Below are positions 55,040 to 64,000 of a stretch of DNA of 64,000 nt, in pieces (within the stretch, counting starts at the first letter, position 1; each line of letters opens with the position of its first letter). The notes below the pieces were generated by a model. The model saw nothing but the letters and a program-made list of their open reading frames with translations, made no database searches and was not told the origin of the DNA. Source of the DNA: Methylophaga sp. (lineage in GTDB: Bacteria; Pseudomonadota; Gammaproteobacteria; Nitrosococcales; Methylophagaceae); assembly GCA_030148085.1 (NCBI GenBank), contig JASBUF010000067.1, forward strand, positions 62,001 to 126,000. Direction: 5' to 3'. A program made the position numbers and the translations under genes.

Positions 55040-56169
55040 GGCGACATCATCCTCCGGTGGGTATGAATGGACATCAGGATACCGAAGCCAGCCAGCAAGG
55101 TCACCATTGAGGTACCTCCATAACTGATCAACGGCAAGGGCACCCCGACTACGGGTAATAATCCGGTTACCATGCCCACATTAACGAACACGTAGACCAG
55201 AAAAGTAATGGAAATACTGCCAGCCAATAACCGGGAAAAACTGCTTTGTGCCTGGCTGGCAATAAACAGGCCGCGAGCAGCGATAAGCAAATAAAGACAT
55301 AGCAACATGATCGCGCCGACCAGACCGAATTCTTCGGCAATCACAGCAAAGATAAAATCGGTCGAGCGTTCAGGCAGAAACTCAAGATGTGACTGGGTTC
55401 CCTGCAGCCAGCCCTGACCGAAAACACCGCCTGACCCAATGGCAATCTTTGATTGGATAATGTGGTAACCGGCGCCGAGTGGATCGTTTTCCGGATTCAA
55501 AAAGGTGAGTACCCGGCGCCGCTGGTAATCGTGCATGAAATACCATAAAACCGGCGCCGCAGCCGCGCAGCTACCAATAAAGCTAAGGATGAGTTTCCAA
55601 CTGATGCCAGCCAGAAACACTACAATCAGACCTGAGCTGGCAATCAGAATTGCTGTACCCAGATCCGGCTGTTTGGCAATCAGGAATGCCGGCAAACCAA
55701 TCAGTACTAGCCCGAAAATAAGACGCCATGCTGAAGGCGGTAAAGGCCGCTCGGCCAGAAACGCGGCAATCAGAATGGGTACTGCCAGCTTAATGATTTC
55801 CGAAGGCTGGAAGCGGAAAAAGCCCAGATCAAGCCAGCGTTGCGCCCCCTTACCTTCCGTACCGAAGAGCAGCACGGCCAGCAGCAGTATTAAACCAAAA
55901 CCATAAAGCCAGTAAGCACTGTCGCGCATCCGATCCGGATGAATCTGGGCAATAATGAGCATAGCGGCCATCGCCACACCGAGTCGCACCAGCTGTCGTA
56001 TGATCAGGCCCATATCCTGCCCGCCGGCGCTGTAAAGCATCATCAGACCTACGCCCAACAGCAACAGCAGGCACAGCAACAGCGTGGCATCTACATGAAG
56101 CATCTGCAGCAGCCGTCCGGGCTGCCAGCCATTTCGCTGTTGTCTATCACTGATCAGGCTGTGGTTCAT
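55036..56169 (-). CDS. mrdB: RodA, SEDS-family peptidoglycan glycosyltransferase
   Basis: Polymerises lipid II in the elongasome together with PBP2. 377 residues, about 10 TM helices. SEDS signatures: DLGTAILIASSGLIV (about 181-195), GSGGVFGQGWLQGTQSHLEFLPERSTDFIFAVIAEEFGLVG (several runs, about 252-292) and VGVPLPLISYGGTSM near the C-terminus. Overlaps mrdA by 23 bp, and mltB by 4 bp, giving tight translational coupling. Confidence 0.97.
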   Translation of the reverse strand: MNHSLISDRQQRNGWQPGRLLQMLHVDATLLLCLLLLLGVGLMMLYSAGGQDMGLIIRQLVRLGVAMAAMLIIAQIHPDRMRDSAYWLYGFGLILLLAVLLFGTEGKGAQRWLDLGFFRFQPSEIIKLAVPILIAAFLAERPLPPSAWRLIFGLVLIGLPAFLIAKQPDLGTAILIASSGLIVVFLAGISWKLILSFIGSCAAAAPVLWYFMHDYQRRRVLTFLNPENDPLGAGYHIIQSKIAIGSGGVFGQGWLQGTQSHLEFLPERSTDFIFAVIAEEFGLVGAIMLLCLYLLIAARGLFIASQAQSSFSRLLAGSISITFLVYVFVNVGMVTGLLPVVGVPLPLISYGGTSMVTLLAGFGILMSIHTHRRMMSP

Positions 56170-58015
56170 CCAGTTCCAGTCCGAAATGTTGAATTATCAA
56201 TTTACGTGCTATTGGCGCAGCAACTTTACTGCCACTACCGCCATTTTCTACTACTACTGCCACCACAAACTCAGGCTTATCTGCTGGCGCAAACGCAATA
56301 AATAAGGCGTGGTCATGTAATTTTCTGGCAATGGTTTCGGCATCGTATTTTGCATCCTGCGCAATTCCAAAGACCTGCGCTGTGCCCGTTTTACCCGCTA
56401 CCTTGAACGGCATTTTTTCACCGACATGGCGCGCGGTACCGCGGGCACCATGTATGACCTCGACCATCGAGTCTATCACCGCTTCCCAGTTCTGGCTGTT
56501 CTGCATCGGCAGGTTGTTGACCCTGTCGCTGCTGCGCAATTGCATCGTGTTATCCCCTGCCTTACGGCTGGCACGCACGACCCGTGGTTCCTGCATCACA
56601 CCGCGCATGGCTAACGTCGCTGTGGCATGCGCCAGTTGCAGTGGAGTGGTCTGGTTAAAGCCTTGGCCGATACCGGAGATCAAGGTTTCACCAGGGAACC
56701 AGGCCTGATTGCGACTGGCTCGCTTCCATTCGCGTGAGGGCGACAGACCTGCGCTTTCGCTTGGGATATCGATACCACTTTGGTGACCGAAGCTGAATAA
56801 GTCCAAAAACTGGTGTAGGCGATCGATGCCCAGCGTATGCGCCAAATCATAAAAGTAGACGTCACAGGACTGCGCCACCGCATCAGTCATATCGACCATG
56901 CCATGGCCATGGTGTTTCCAGCAGCGGTAGCGATGATCATGACCAGGCAAGGTATACCAGCCAGGGCAGTAGGTTTTCGAATGCTCGGTTACCACGCCCA
57001 ATTCGAGGCCCGCGAGTACGACAAAAGGCTTTAATGTGGAGCCCGGCGGGTAACTGCCACGTAATGCGCGATCAAACAGTGGTCGATCCGGCGAATCACG
57101 TAGCTCCGCATAGTCTTTGCTACTGATACCGGAGACGAACAGATTTGGGTCAAAGTCCGGCTTGCTGACCAGTGCCAGCACGGCACCGTTACGCGGATCC
57201 AGCGCCACAACAGAGCCATTGAAGTCTGTCAAAGCCTCACCGGCAACCCGTTGTAGATTGATATCCAGATTGAGAAACAGATCATCGCCGGAATGGGACG
57301 GTTCTGACATTATCTCGCGCACAATGCGCCCCTGCACATTGGTTTCTACCTGACGGTAGCCAACCTCGCCATGCAAGGTCTCTTCGTATTCTTTTTCCAC
57401 CCCGGTCTTACCGATCTGCAAGGTGCCCTTGTAATCCTGCTGGTCGATGATCTGCAATTCGCGCTCATTGATGCGACCAACATAACCAACAGCATGCGCA
57501 AACAGGTTGCCCTGCGGGTAATGGCGGATCAGGCGCCCCTCAATATCAACACCGGGAAAACGATGACGATTGGCGGAAAAACGAGCCACTTCCTGCTCGG
57601 TAAGACGTTGTCGGACGACAACTTGATGAAACTGTCGATGCTGCTTGAGACGCTCACGAAACTCTTCGATATCTTCGTCGGTGAGCGACATCAGGGTGGT
57701 CAACTCGGCAATCGTCTGTTCCAGATCTGGCACCTTTTCCGGCACCATTTCCAGACTAAAGGTCGGAATATTTTCCGCCACCATGACGCCGTTACGGTCA
57801 TAAATCAGACCGCGTTGCGGCGGCAGCGGCTCGATATCGACACGATTGCGATCGGACAACGAATCAAAGTGTTCGTATTCAACCACCTGCAACACCACCA
57901 AACGCACAAACACCGCACTGAACACTAGCACGGATAAAAAGGCAGCGAATAACAAACGGCCGTTTATCAGTCGACTTTCACGGAAATGATCTTTGAGGGT
58001 AAAGCGCGTCGCCAT
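56147..58015 (-). CDS. mrdA: Penicillin-binding protein 2 (MrdA)
   Basis: Elongation-specific transpeptidase of 622 residues. N-terminal TM (about 20-42), dimerisation/pedestal domain with PPQRGLIYDRNG (about 65-76), and transpeptidase domain with Ser326-T-L-Lys329, Ser383-Cys-Asp and Lys542-Thr-Gly-Thr motifs. It forms the elongasome core with RodA and MreBCD, whose genes are contiguous. 8 bp separate it from mreD. Confidence 0.98.
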   Translation of the reverse strand: MATRFTLKDHFRESRLINGRLLFAAFLSVLVFSAVFVRLVVLQVVEYEHFDSLSDRNRVDIEPLPPQRGLIYDRNGVMVAENIPTFSLEMVPEKVPDLEQTIAELTTLMSLTDEDIEEFRERLKQHRQFHQVVVRQRLTEQEVARFSANRHRFPGVDIEGRLIRHYPQGNLFAHAVGYVGRINERELQIIDQQDYKGTLQIGKTGVEKEYEETLHGEVGYRQVETNVQGRIVREIMSEPSHSGDDLFLNLDINLQRVAGEALTDFNGSVVALDPRNGAVLALVSKPDFDPNLFVSGISSKDYAELRDSPDRPLFDRALRGSYPPGSTLKPFVVLAGLELGVVTEHSKTYCPGWYTLPGHDHRYRCWKHHGHGMVDMTDAVAQSCDVYFYDLAHTLGIDRLHQFLDLFSFGHQSGIDIPSESAGLSPSREWKRASRNQAWFPGETLISGIGQGFNQTTPLQLAHATATLAMRGVMQEPRVVRASRKAGDNTMQLRSSDRVNNLPMQNSQNWEAVIDSMVEVIHGARGTARHVGEKMPFKVAGKTGTAQVFGIAQDAKYDAETIARKLHDHALFIAFAPADKPEFVVAVVVENGGSGSKVAAPIARKLIIQHFGLELDEPQPDQ

Positions 58016-58023
58016 AAACCTGT

Positions 58024-58503
58024 TTAGCTTACCCGGAAAGTACGTCGGATCTTACGCAATACGGCATACATGATGGGCCACATCAAGGTACTGCTAACAA
58101 CCGGCATCCAGAGAATCCAATGCATTTCCGGTCTGGCCATCAGCATGGCCACACTGTGCACCAAGGCCACTACCGTAAAAATGGTCAGCGCCTGCTGCCA
58201 CAAAGGGTATTGTCTCAGTTGCAGATGAAAACGGGCGATGAGATACACCGCCAGCGCATAGCTGAATGCCATCACACCAAGTGTGCCACCCATCATCGCA
58301 TCCATCAATAGACCGCTTAGCCAGCCAATGCCGATACTGACGCGCTGTGGCAGGGCCATGGCCCAGTAAATTAAGGTCATCACCACCCATTCCGGACGAA
58401 AATAACGCGCAGACTCCGGCATCGGCATCAACATCAACAACATGGCGATAACCAGCGTGACGACAATGGCAAAGCCATTACGTGACTCAGCGATTGTTGC
58501 CAT
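58024..58503 (-). CDS. mreD: MreD, rod-shape-determining membrane protein
   Basis: About 159 residues and five hydrophobic segments; FRPEWVVMTLIYWAMALPQRVSIGIGWLSGLLMD and the GGTLGVMAFSYALAVYLIARF region follow the family pattern. I take ATG 58503 (MATIAES), which overlaps mreC by 17 bp and gives the usual length; a longer reading adds 28 basic residues inside mreC. Confidence 0.95.
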   Translation of the reverse strand: MATIAESRNGFAIVVTLVIAMLLMLMPMPESARYFRPEWVVMTLIYWAMALPQRVSIGIGWLSGLLMDAMMGGTLGVMAFSYALAVYLIARFHLQLRQYPLWQQALTIFTVVALVHSVAMLMARPEMHWILWMPVVSSTLMWPIMYAVLRKIRRTFRVS

Positions 58504-59440
58504 CAACACTCTCCTCCGCATCAGGCAGACTGCTGGCCGCCTCAGAAGCCGCATTCTCTGCTGCTTGTGTTTCAGCTGTTGCAGCATCGGGCTGAGTCAG
58601 CAAAGGTTCGGTTCTGATTTTTTCGCCAGGTAAGACCAGCATCAACTCACGGCTGGTGGACAAATTAGCGGCAGGTTCAACCTTGATATCAGCAAAGGCT
58701 TTGCCCTGCGGGAAATTTACTGACACCACTTTACCGACCGGATAGCCCACCGGAAAACGTCCGCCCAAGCCAGAGGTGACAAGCAAATCGCCCTCACGCA
58801 CATCCGCGTTATGAGGCAGGAAATCCATTTGCAGGTATTCACCCAGACCACGCCCCGTCACCACCGCTCGCAGCCCATTGCGGTTGATCTGAACTGGAAT
58901 GCTGTGACTGGGGTCAGTCAGCAGAACGACTCTGCTCGACAACGATGACGTTTCGGCCACCTGGCCCATCACACCATACGCATCCAGCACTGGCTGGCCG
59001 ACATAGACGCCGTAGTTTTTACCTTTATCGATAATGACTTGCTGTGAAAATGGGTCCAGATCGACAGTGACCAGTTCGGCCACCTGTACACGTTCCTGCA
59101 ATCGAAAAGATGAACCCAGAAGTTCCTTAAGGCGCATGTTCTCACGCTCCAGCGCCTGCATTTTTTGTAAACGTAGATCCTGCAGCATCGTTGTGGCGTT
59201 CAGCACAGCGATCTGTTCGCGTAATTCTTCACGTTCCTGAAAGAAGTCTCCCAGCCAATCCACGAAATTAGTTGGTAAGGAGGCTGTGACCTGAACTGGG
59301 TAGACCAATGTCGACAAGGCAGCACGAACTGGCTTGAAATAATCCAGTCGCGAATCCAGAAAGAACAGTACCAACGATGCCAGAATCGCCAGCATCATCC
59401 GGGCATTAAGCGAAGGTGTGTGAGTAAATAACGGTTTAAT
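58487..59440 (-). CDS. mreC: MreC, rod-shape-determining protein; probable ATT start
   Basis: Periplasmic scaffold of the elongasome. The first ATG in frame (59398) begins MMLAIL and leaves out the family's usual N-terminus. Reading back to an ATT at 59440 gives (M)KPLFTHTPSLNARMMLAIL, which lines up with the E. coli start MKPIFSRGPSLQIRLILAVL-type sequence. There is no ATG, GTG or TTG between 59440 and the upstream in-frame stop. After the TM helix come a coiled coil (about 65-105) and the beta domain with QVIIDKGKNYGVYVGQPVLD and TSGLGGRFPVGYPVG. The C-terminal tail is Ala/Glu-rich. The gene lies behind the mreB terminator. Confidence 0.93.
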   Translation of the reverse strand: MKPLFTHTPSLNARMMLAILASLVLFFLDSRLDYFKPVRAALSTLVYPVQVTASLPTNFVDWLGDFFQEREELREQIAVLNATTMLQDLRLQKMQALERENMRLKELLGSSFRLQERVQVAELVTVDLDPFSQQVIIDKGKNYGVYVGQPVLDAYGVMGQVAETSSLSSRVVLLTDPSHSIPVQINRNGLRAVVTGRGLGEYLQMDFLPHNADVREGDLLVTSGLGGRFPVGYPVGKVVSVNFPQGKAFADIKVEPAANLSTSRELMLVLPGEKIRTEPLLTQPDAATAETQAAENAASEAASSLPDAEESVDGNNR

Positions 59441-59464
59441 GACTAGCGTCCAGAACGTTCAAAA

Positions 59465-59506
59465 CAAAAAAGACCTTCGCAACTGGCAAGCATTCGCAAA
59501 GGTCTT
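59465..59506 (-). terminator. Terminator after mreB
   Basis: On the minus strand AAGACCTT / AAGGTCTT (8 bp, extended by GC with one mismatch), loop of about 15 nt, then a T run. It lies 21 bp after the mreB stop, so mreCD expression needs read-through or a promoter inside the short gap. Confidence 0.8.
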
Positions 59507-59527
59507 AATCTAACCATCTGTCACAGA

Positions 59528-60676
<1,149 letters not shown>

Positions 60677-60696
60677 TTAAAGATTTGGAACTGTCG

Positions 60697-60984
60697 ATGA
60701 GTTTAGATAAACACGATGTAGAAAAAATCGCGCATCTCGCGCGCCTGTCGATACAGGAAGACGACATCCCTCACTACGCACGGGATCTGAACAACATCCT
60801 CAATCTGGTAGAACAAATGAGTGCCGTTGACACCAGCGACATCCTGCCTATGGCTCACCCTCTTGATGCAACCCAACGTCTACGTCCTGATGCAGTCACT
60901 GAGGTCAATCAACGTGAGGCCTTCCAGGCTATTGCACCTAAAACCGACGCCGGTGTTTATCTGGTTCCAAAAGTCATCGAATAA
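60697..60984 (+). CDS. gatC: Asp-tRNA(Asn)/Glu-tRNA(Gln) amidotransferase subunit C
   Basis: 95-residue GatC, which wraps around and stabilises Gat[12 protein letters not shown] (about 6-16), [25 protein letters not shown] and the invariant C-terminus VYLVPKVIE are present. ATG 60697 is chosen over the TTG at 60685. 20 bp upstream of gatA. Confidence 0.96.
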   Translation: MSLDKHDVEKIAHLARLSIQEDDIPHYARDLNNILNLVEQMSAVDTSDILPMAHPLDATQRLRPDAVTEVNQREAFQAIAPKTDAGVYLVPKVIE

Positions 60985-61004
60985 AGCGAATTACAGGCTC
61001 TTTC

Positions 61005-62459
61005 ATGCATAACAAATCATTACCCGAACTCTCGACAGCCCTGCACAGCGGTGAAATCAGCAGCGTAGAACTGACTCAGCATTATCTGGATCGCATCAAC
61101 AAATATAACGGTGACCTCAACGCCTTTATTACCGTCACTGACGATCGTGCCCTTGAACAAGCCAAGGCTGCAGACAAACTGCTGGCCGATAAAAAAGCAG
61201 GTCCGTTGACTGGTATTCCTCTGGCACATAAAGACATTTTCTGCACCAAAGGTGTCCGCACCAGCTGCGCCTCCAAAATGCTGGATAAATTTGTCGCCCC
61301 CTATGATGCGACTATCGTCGAAAAAATCGACGCAGCCGGCATGGTCACTTTGGGTAAAACCAATATGGATGAATTCGCCATGGGTTCATCGAACGAGACC
61401 AGCTATTACGGCCCGGTTAAAAACCCCTGGGATACTAACTGTGTACCCGGTGGTTCTTCCGGTGGTTCTGCGGCAGCAATGGCAGCCAGACTGGCACCGA
61501 TTGCGACCGGTACCGATACCGGTGGTTCGATTCGTCAGCCAGCCTCGCTGTGTAACCTGACCGGTCTGAAACCGACTTATGGCCGTATCTCCCGTTACGG
61601 CATGATTGCCTTTGCCTCCAGCCTCGATCAGGCTGGCCCGATGGCCAACAGCGCGGAAGATGCCGCCTGGTTGATGAACGTGATGTCTGGTTTTGACGAA
61701 CGTGATTCCACCAGTGTCGATCGTGACGTGCCGGACTACACCGCGAGCTTGAATGATTCTCTCGAAGGTCTGACCATCGGTCTGCCTAAGGAATACTTCG
61801 GCGAAGGTCTGGATTCGAAAGTGGCTGCCGTTGTCGAAACAGCGATCAAGCAATATGAATCCATGGGTGCCAAGCTAAAAGAAATCACCCTACCGAATAC
61901 TGCTCTGGCTGTACCGACTTATTATGTTGTTGCCCCTGCCGAGTGTTCATCAAATCTGTCGCGTATGGACGGTGTCCGTTTCGGTCACCGCGTCGAAGAC
62001 CCGAAAGACCTGATGGATCTCTACACCCGCTCACGTGGCGAGGGTTTCGGCGAAGAGGTCAAACGCCGCATTATGATTGGTACCTATGCCCTGTCAGCCG
62101 GTTACTACGATGCCTATTACCTCAAAGCGCAGCAGTGCCGTCGCCTGATCCGTGATGACTTCCTCAAAGCCTTTGAAGACGTCGATGTCATTATGGGCCC
62201 TTCAGCGCCGACACCTGCGTTCCGTTTCGGTGAGAAAACCGACGATCCTGTCGCGATGTACATGGAAGATATTTACACTATCAACGTCAACTTGGCGGGA
62301 ATTCCCGGAATGTCTATCCCGGCCGGTTTCATCGACGGTATGCCGGTAGGTCTGCAAATCATCGGTAACTATTTCGATGAAGCGCGACTGCTCAATATCG
62401 CGCATAAATACCAGCAGGAAACCGACTGGCATAAACAGATGCCAGAAGCGTTTAAATAA
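61005..62459 (+). CDS. gatA: Asp-tRNA(Asn)/Glu-tRNA(Gln) amidotransferase subunit A
   Basis: Amidase subunit producing ammonia from glutamine for transamidation of mischarged tRNA. 484 residues. The Ser-cisSer-Lys triad is visible: Lys76 (AHKDIF), Ser151 in [11 protein letters not shown] and Ser175 in [12 protein letters not shown] strong terminator follows 10 bp later; gatB, which usually completes this operon, is not next. Confidence 0.97.
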   Translation: MHNKSLPELSTALHSGEISSVELTQHYLDRINKYNGDLNAFITVTDDRALEQAKAADKLLADKKAGPLTGIPLAHKDIFCTKGVRTSCASKMLDKFVAPYDATIVEKIDAAGMVTLGKTNMDEFAMGSSNETSYYGPVKNPWDTNCVPGGSSGGSAAAMAARLAPIATGTDTGGSIRQPASLCNLTGLKPTYGRISRYGMIAFASSLDQAGPMANSAEDAAWLMNVMSGFDERDSTSVDRDVPDYTASLNDSLEGLTIGLPKEYFGEGLDSKVAAVVETAIKQYESMGAKLKEITLPNTALAVPTYYVVAPAECSSNLSRMDGVRFGHRVEDPKDLMDLYTRSRGEGFGEEVKRRIMIGTYALSAGYYDAYYLKAQQCRRLIRDDFLKAFEDVDVIMGPSAPTPAFRFGEKTDDPVAMYMEDIYTINVNLAGIPGMSIPAGFIDGMPVGLQIIGNYFDEARLLNIAHKYQQETDWHKQMPEAFK

Positions 62460-62468
62460 TCGCTGAGT

Positions 62469-62492
62469 AAAAGGGGCTTCGGCCCCTTTTTT
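62469..62492 (+). terminator. Rho-independent terminator of gatCA
   Basis: AAAAGGGGC-TTCG-GCCCCTTTT(TT): a 5-bp GC stem capped by a TTCG tetraloop, extended by A/T pairs and followed by T residues. Confidence 0.95.
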
Positions 62493-62546
62493 ATTGTCTG
62501 CTATGCTTGCAGCAACATTCGCGAGGGACATAAAGGAAGCCGTCAG

Positions 62547-64000
62547 ATGAAAGCCGCAGAACTGTTCGTTAAATCGCTTGAGAATGAAGGTGTGGAGTAC
62601 CTGTTCGGTATTCCGGGAGAAGAGAATCTGGACGTCATGGATGCCCTGCTCGACTCATCGATTCGCTTTATCACCACCCGTCATGAACAGGGCGCTGCGT
62701 TTATGGCGGACGTCTATGGTCGCCTGACTGGCCGAGCCGGTGTCTGTATCGGCACTCTGGGTCCGGGTGCCACTAACCTGATTACCGGTGTCGCCGATGC
62801 CAATATGGATCATGCCCCATTGGTTGCGATTGCCGGTCAGGCGTCAACGCATCGTCTGCATAAAGAGTCGCACCAGGTTCTGGATCTGGAAGCGATGTTT
62901 CTGCCTATCACTAAGTATTCAACCCGTATCGTCAGCCCCAATGTAATTCCGGAAATTGTGCGTAAGGCCTTTGATCTTGCGCAGACCGAGAAAACCGGGG
63001 CCTGTTTTATGGAGTTTCCGGAAAATATCGCCGAAATGGAGATTGACGATGTGCCTTTACGGGTGAGGCATACCATGCCACCGGAACCGGCAGCGGAACA
63101 GATTGAGCGAGCTGCTGAAATCATCGCCAGTGCCCAGAATCCGATTATTCTTGCCGGTAACGGTGTCGTTCGCTCCAGAGCGTGCGAGGAATTGGCCGAC
63201 TTTGCCGAAAAATTGGGTATTCCTGTCGCCAACACGTTTATGGCCAAAGGTGTAATTCCATTTCGTCATCCGATGGCTTTAGGCAGTGTCGGGCTGCAGT
63301 CCAACGATTATGCCAACTGCGGCTTTGCCGGTGCCGATGTTATTATCTGCATCGGTTACGACATGGTCGAATATCACCCTTATCTGTGGCACCCGTCACG
63401 CGATCGCACCATTATTCATATCGATACCACCCATGCCGAAGTCGATGCCCACTACAGCGTCGCGCTGGCCGTGGTCGGTAATATTCGCCATAGCCTCAAT
63501 CGCATTGCTGAACTGACCACACCGCATGAAGGTAAAGCGCTGCGCATTTTGCGTGACAGCCTGATCAAAGAAATGAACCTGCATCGGAATGACACCGAAT
63601 TTCCGGTCAAGCCGCAGAAAATTATCTGGGATCTGCGCACTGCTATGGATCTGGAAGATATTGTCATCTGCGATGTCGGTGCTCACAAGATGTGGATGTC
63701 ACGCATGTTCCGCTGCGAATACCCCAACACCTGCATTATCTCCAACGGCTTTGCCAGCATGGGTATAGCGGTGCCTGGCGCCATTGCGGCCAAATTGGCC
63801 CACCCGGAACGTAAAATTGTCGCCGTCACCGGTGATGCTGGCTTTTTGATGAACTCGCAGGAAATCGAAACCGCGATGCGCCTCAATATCGCCATCGTAA
63901 TTCTAATCTGGAACGATGCCAGCTACGGCCTGATCGAGTGGAAACAGCAAAATCAGTTCGGTCGCACCAGCCATGTCGAATTCACCAACCCGGATTTTGT
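62547..64000 (+). CDS. Acetolactate-synthase-like ThDP enzyme (3' end beyond window)
   Basis: About 485 codons are present and the frame is open at the right edge. FGIPGEENLDVMDALLDS (about 20-37) and RHEQGAAFMADVYGRLTGRAGV (about 50-71, with the catalytic Glu) mark the pyrimidine-binding domain. VTGDAGFLMNSQEIETAMRLNIAIVILIWNDASYG holds the ThDP/Mg motif (GD...N, about 430-464). Sequence and the absence of an ilvN-type small subunit upstream suggest the AlsS-like or generic acetolactate-synthase large-subunit group. The order of reaction (anabolic, catabolic or another 2-oxoacid decarboxylation) cannot be decided here. ATG 62547 is preceded by AAGGAAG. Confidence 0.85.
   Translation, partial: MKAAELFVKSLENEGVEYLFGIPGEENLDVMDALLDSSIRFITTRHEQGAAFMADVYGRLTGRAGVCIGTLGPGATNLITGVADANMDHAPLVAIAGQASTHRLHKESHQVLDLEAMFLPITKYSTRIVSPNVIPEIVRKAFDLAQTEKTGACFMEFPENIAEMEIDDVPLRVRHTMPPEPAAEQIERAAEIIASAQNPIILAGNGVVRSRACEELADFAEKLGIPVANTFMAKGVIPFRHPMALGSVGLQSNDYANCGFAGADVIICIGYDMVEYHPYLWHPSRDRTIIHIDTTHAEVDAHYSVALAVVGNIRHSLNRIAELTTPHEGKALRILRDSLIKEMNLHRNDTEFPVKPQKIIWDLRTAMDLEDIVICDVGAHKMWMSRMFRCEYPNTCIISNGFASMGIAVPGAIAAKLAHPERKIVAVTGDAGFLMNSQEIETAMRLNIAIVILIWNDASYGLIEWKQQNQFGRTSHVEFTNPDF

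Noticed and set aside
61386-61853. 155-codon antisense frame inside gatA
   Set aside because: Mirror of the conserved amidase-signature region; codon pattern follows gatA.

Overview
The window is a stretch of gammaproteobacterial chromosome: recBC, a complete rod-shape and septal cell-wall cluster, lipoate genes, the EF-P modification set, hslO/htpG and gatCA, with dense coding and roughly balanced base composition. Gene content (sulfide:quinone oxidoreductase plus a flavocytochrome c-type sulfide dehydrogenase flavoprotein, motility-linked chemoreceptor, several c-di-GMP enzymes) suggests a free-living aquatic bacterium. A Methylophaga/Piscirickettsiaceae-like host is my guess, not something the sequence proves. 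I saw no rRNA, tRNA, CRISPR array, transposase or prophage.

Layout. 1-4.7 kb: recC-recB on the minus strand (recB runs off the left edge). 4.8-14.3 kb: plus-strand block of a fused methionine sulfoxide reductase, a two-component system, then a tightly overlapped eight-gene set (FAD oxidoreductase, DUF1365, Cfa-type methyltransferase, chalcone-isomerase-like protein, MFS carrier, a small secreted protein, DUF3833 lipoprotein, SDR) that looks like a membrane fatty-acid modification operon. 14.3-18.6 kb, minus: sulfide:quinone oxidoreductase, Hsp33 and HtpG, with a clear sigma-32-type promoter in front of htpG. 18.7-26.6 kb, plus: EEP nuclease-like protein, DUF1232 protein, GluQ-RS, a chemoreceptor behind a sigma-28-type promoter, an EAL phosphodiesterase and a multidomain lipoprotein. 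26.6-31.9 kb: MexEF-like RND pump divergent from a TetR repressor, with palindromic operators between them and a probably leaderless tetR message. 31.9-39.8 kb: thpR, a periplasmic-sensing diguanylate cyclase, yaaA, DUF4389, a TRAP permease pair without a binding protein, a metal-dependent cyclase lipoprotein and a membrane-anchored beta-helix protein.

39.8-42.4 kb is the accessory region. Read on the minus strand it is a short run of integron gene cassettes: two well-formed attC sites (41565-41654 and 41067-41150), two decayed ones (40561-40603 and 39787-39811), and one gene per cassette (membrane protein of unknown function, GFA-domain protein, zinc-ribbon membrane protein, isoprenylcysteine-methyltransferase-like protein). 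No integron integrase is in the window, so this is a CALIN-type (integrase-less) array or the edge of a larger integron.

42.6-49.3 kb: PAS-GGDEF cyclase, epmA, efp, epmB (the beta-lysylation system for EF-P), citrate synthase, an FCSD-type flavoprotein and Rof. 49.4-60.6 kb, minus: an almost gap-free series mreB / mreC-mreD-mrdA-mrdB-mltB-rlpA-dacA-dat-ybeD-lipB-lipA; mreB has its own terminator and mreC appears to start at an ATT codon. 60.7-62.5 kb, plus: gatC-gatA, closed by a strong terminator with no gatB following; an acetolactate-synthase-like enzyme begins at 62547 and runs off the right edge.
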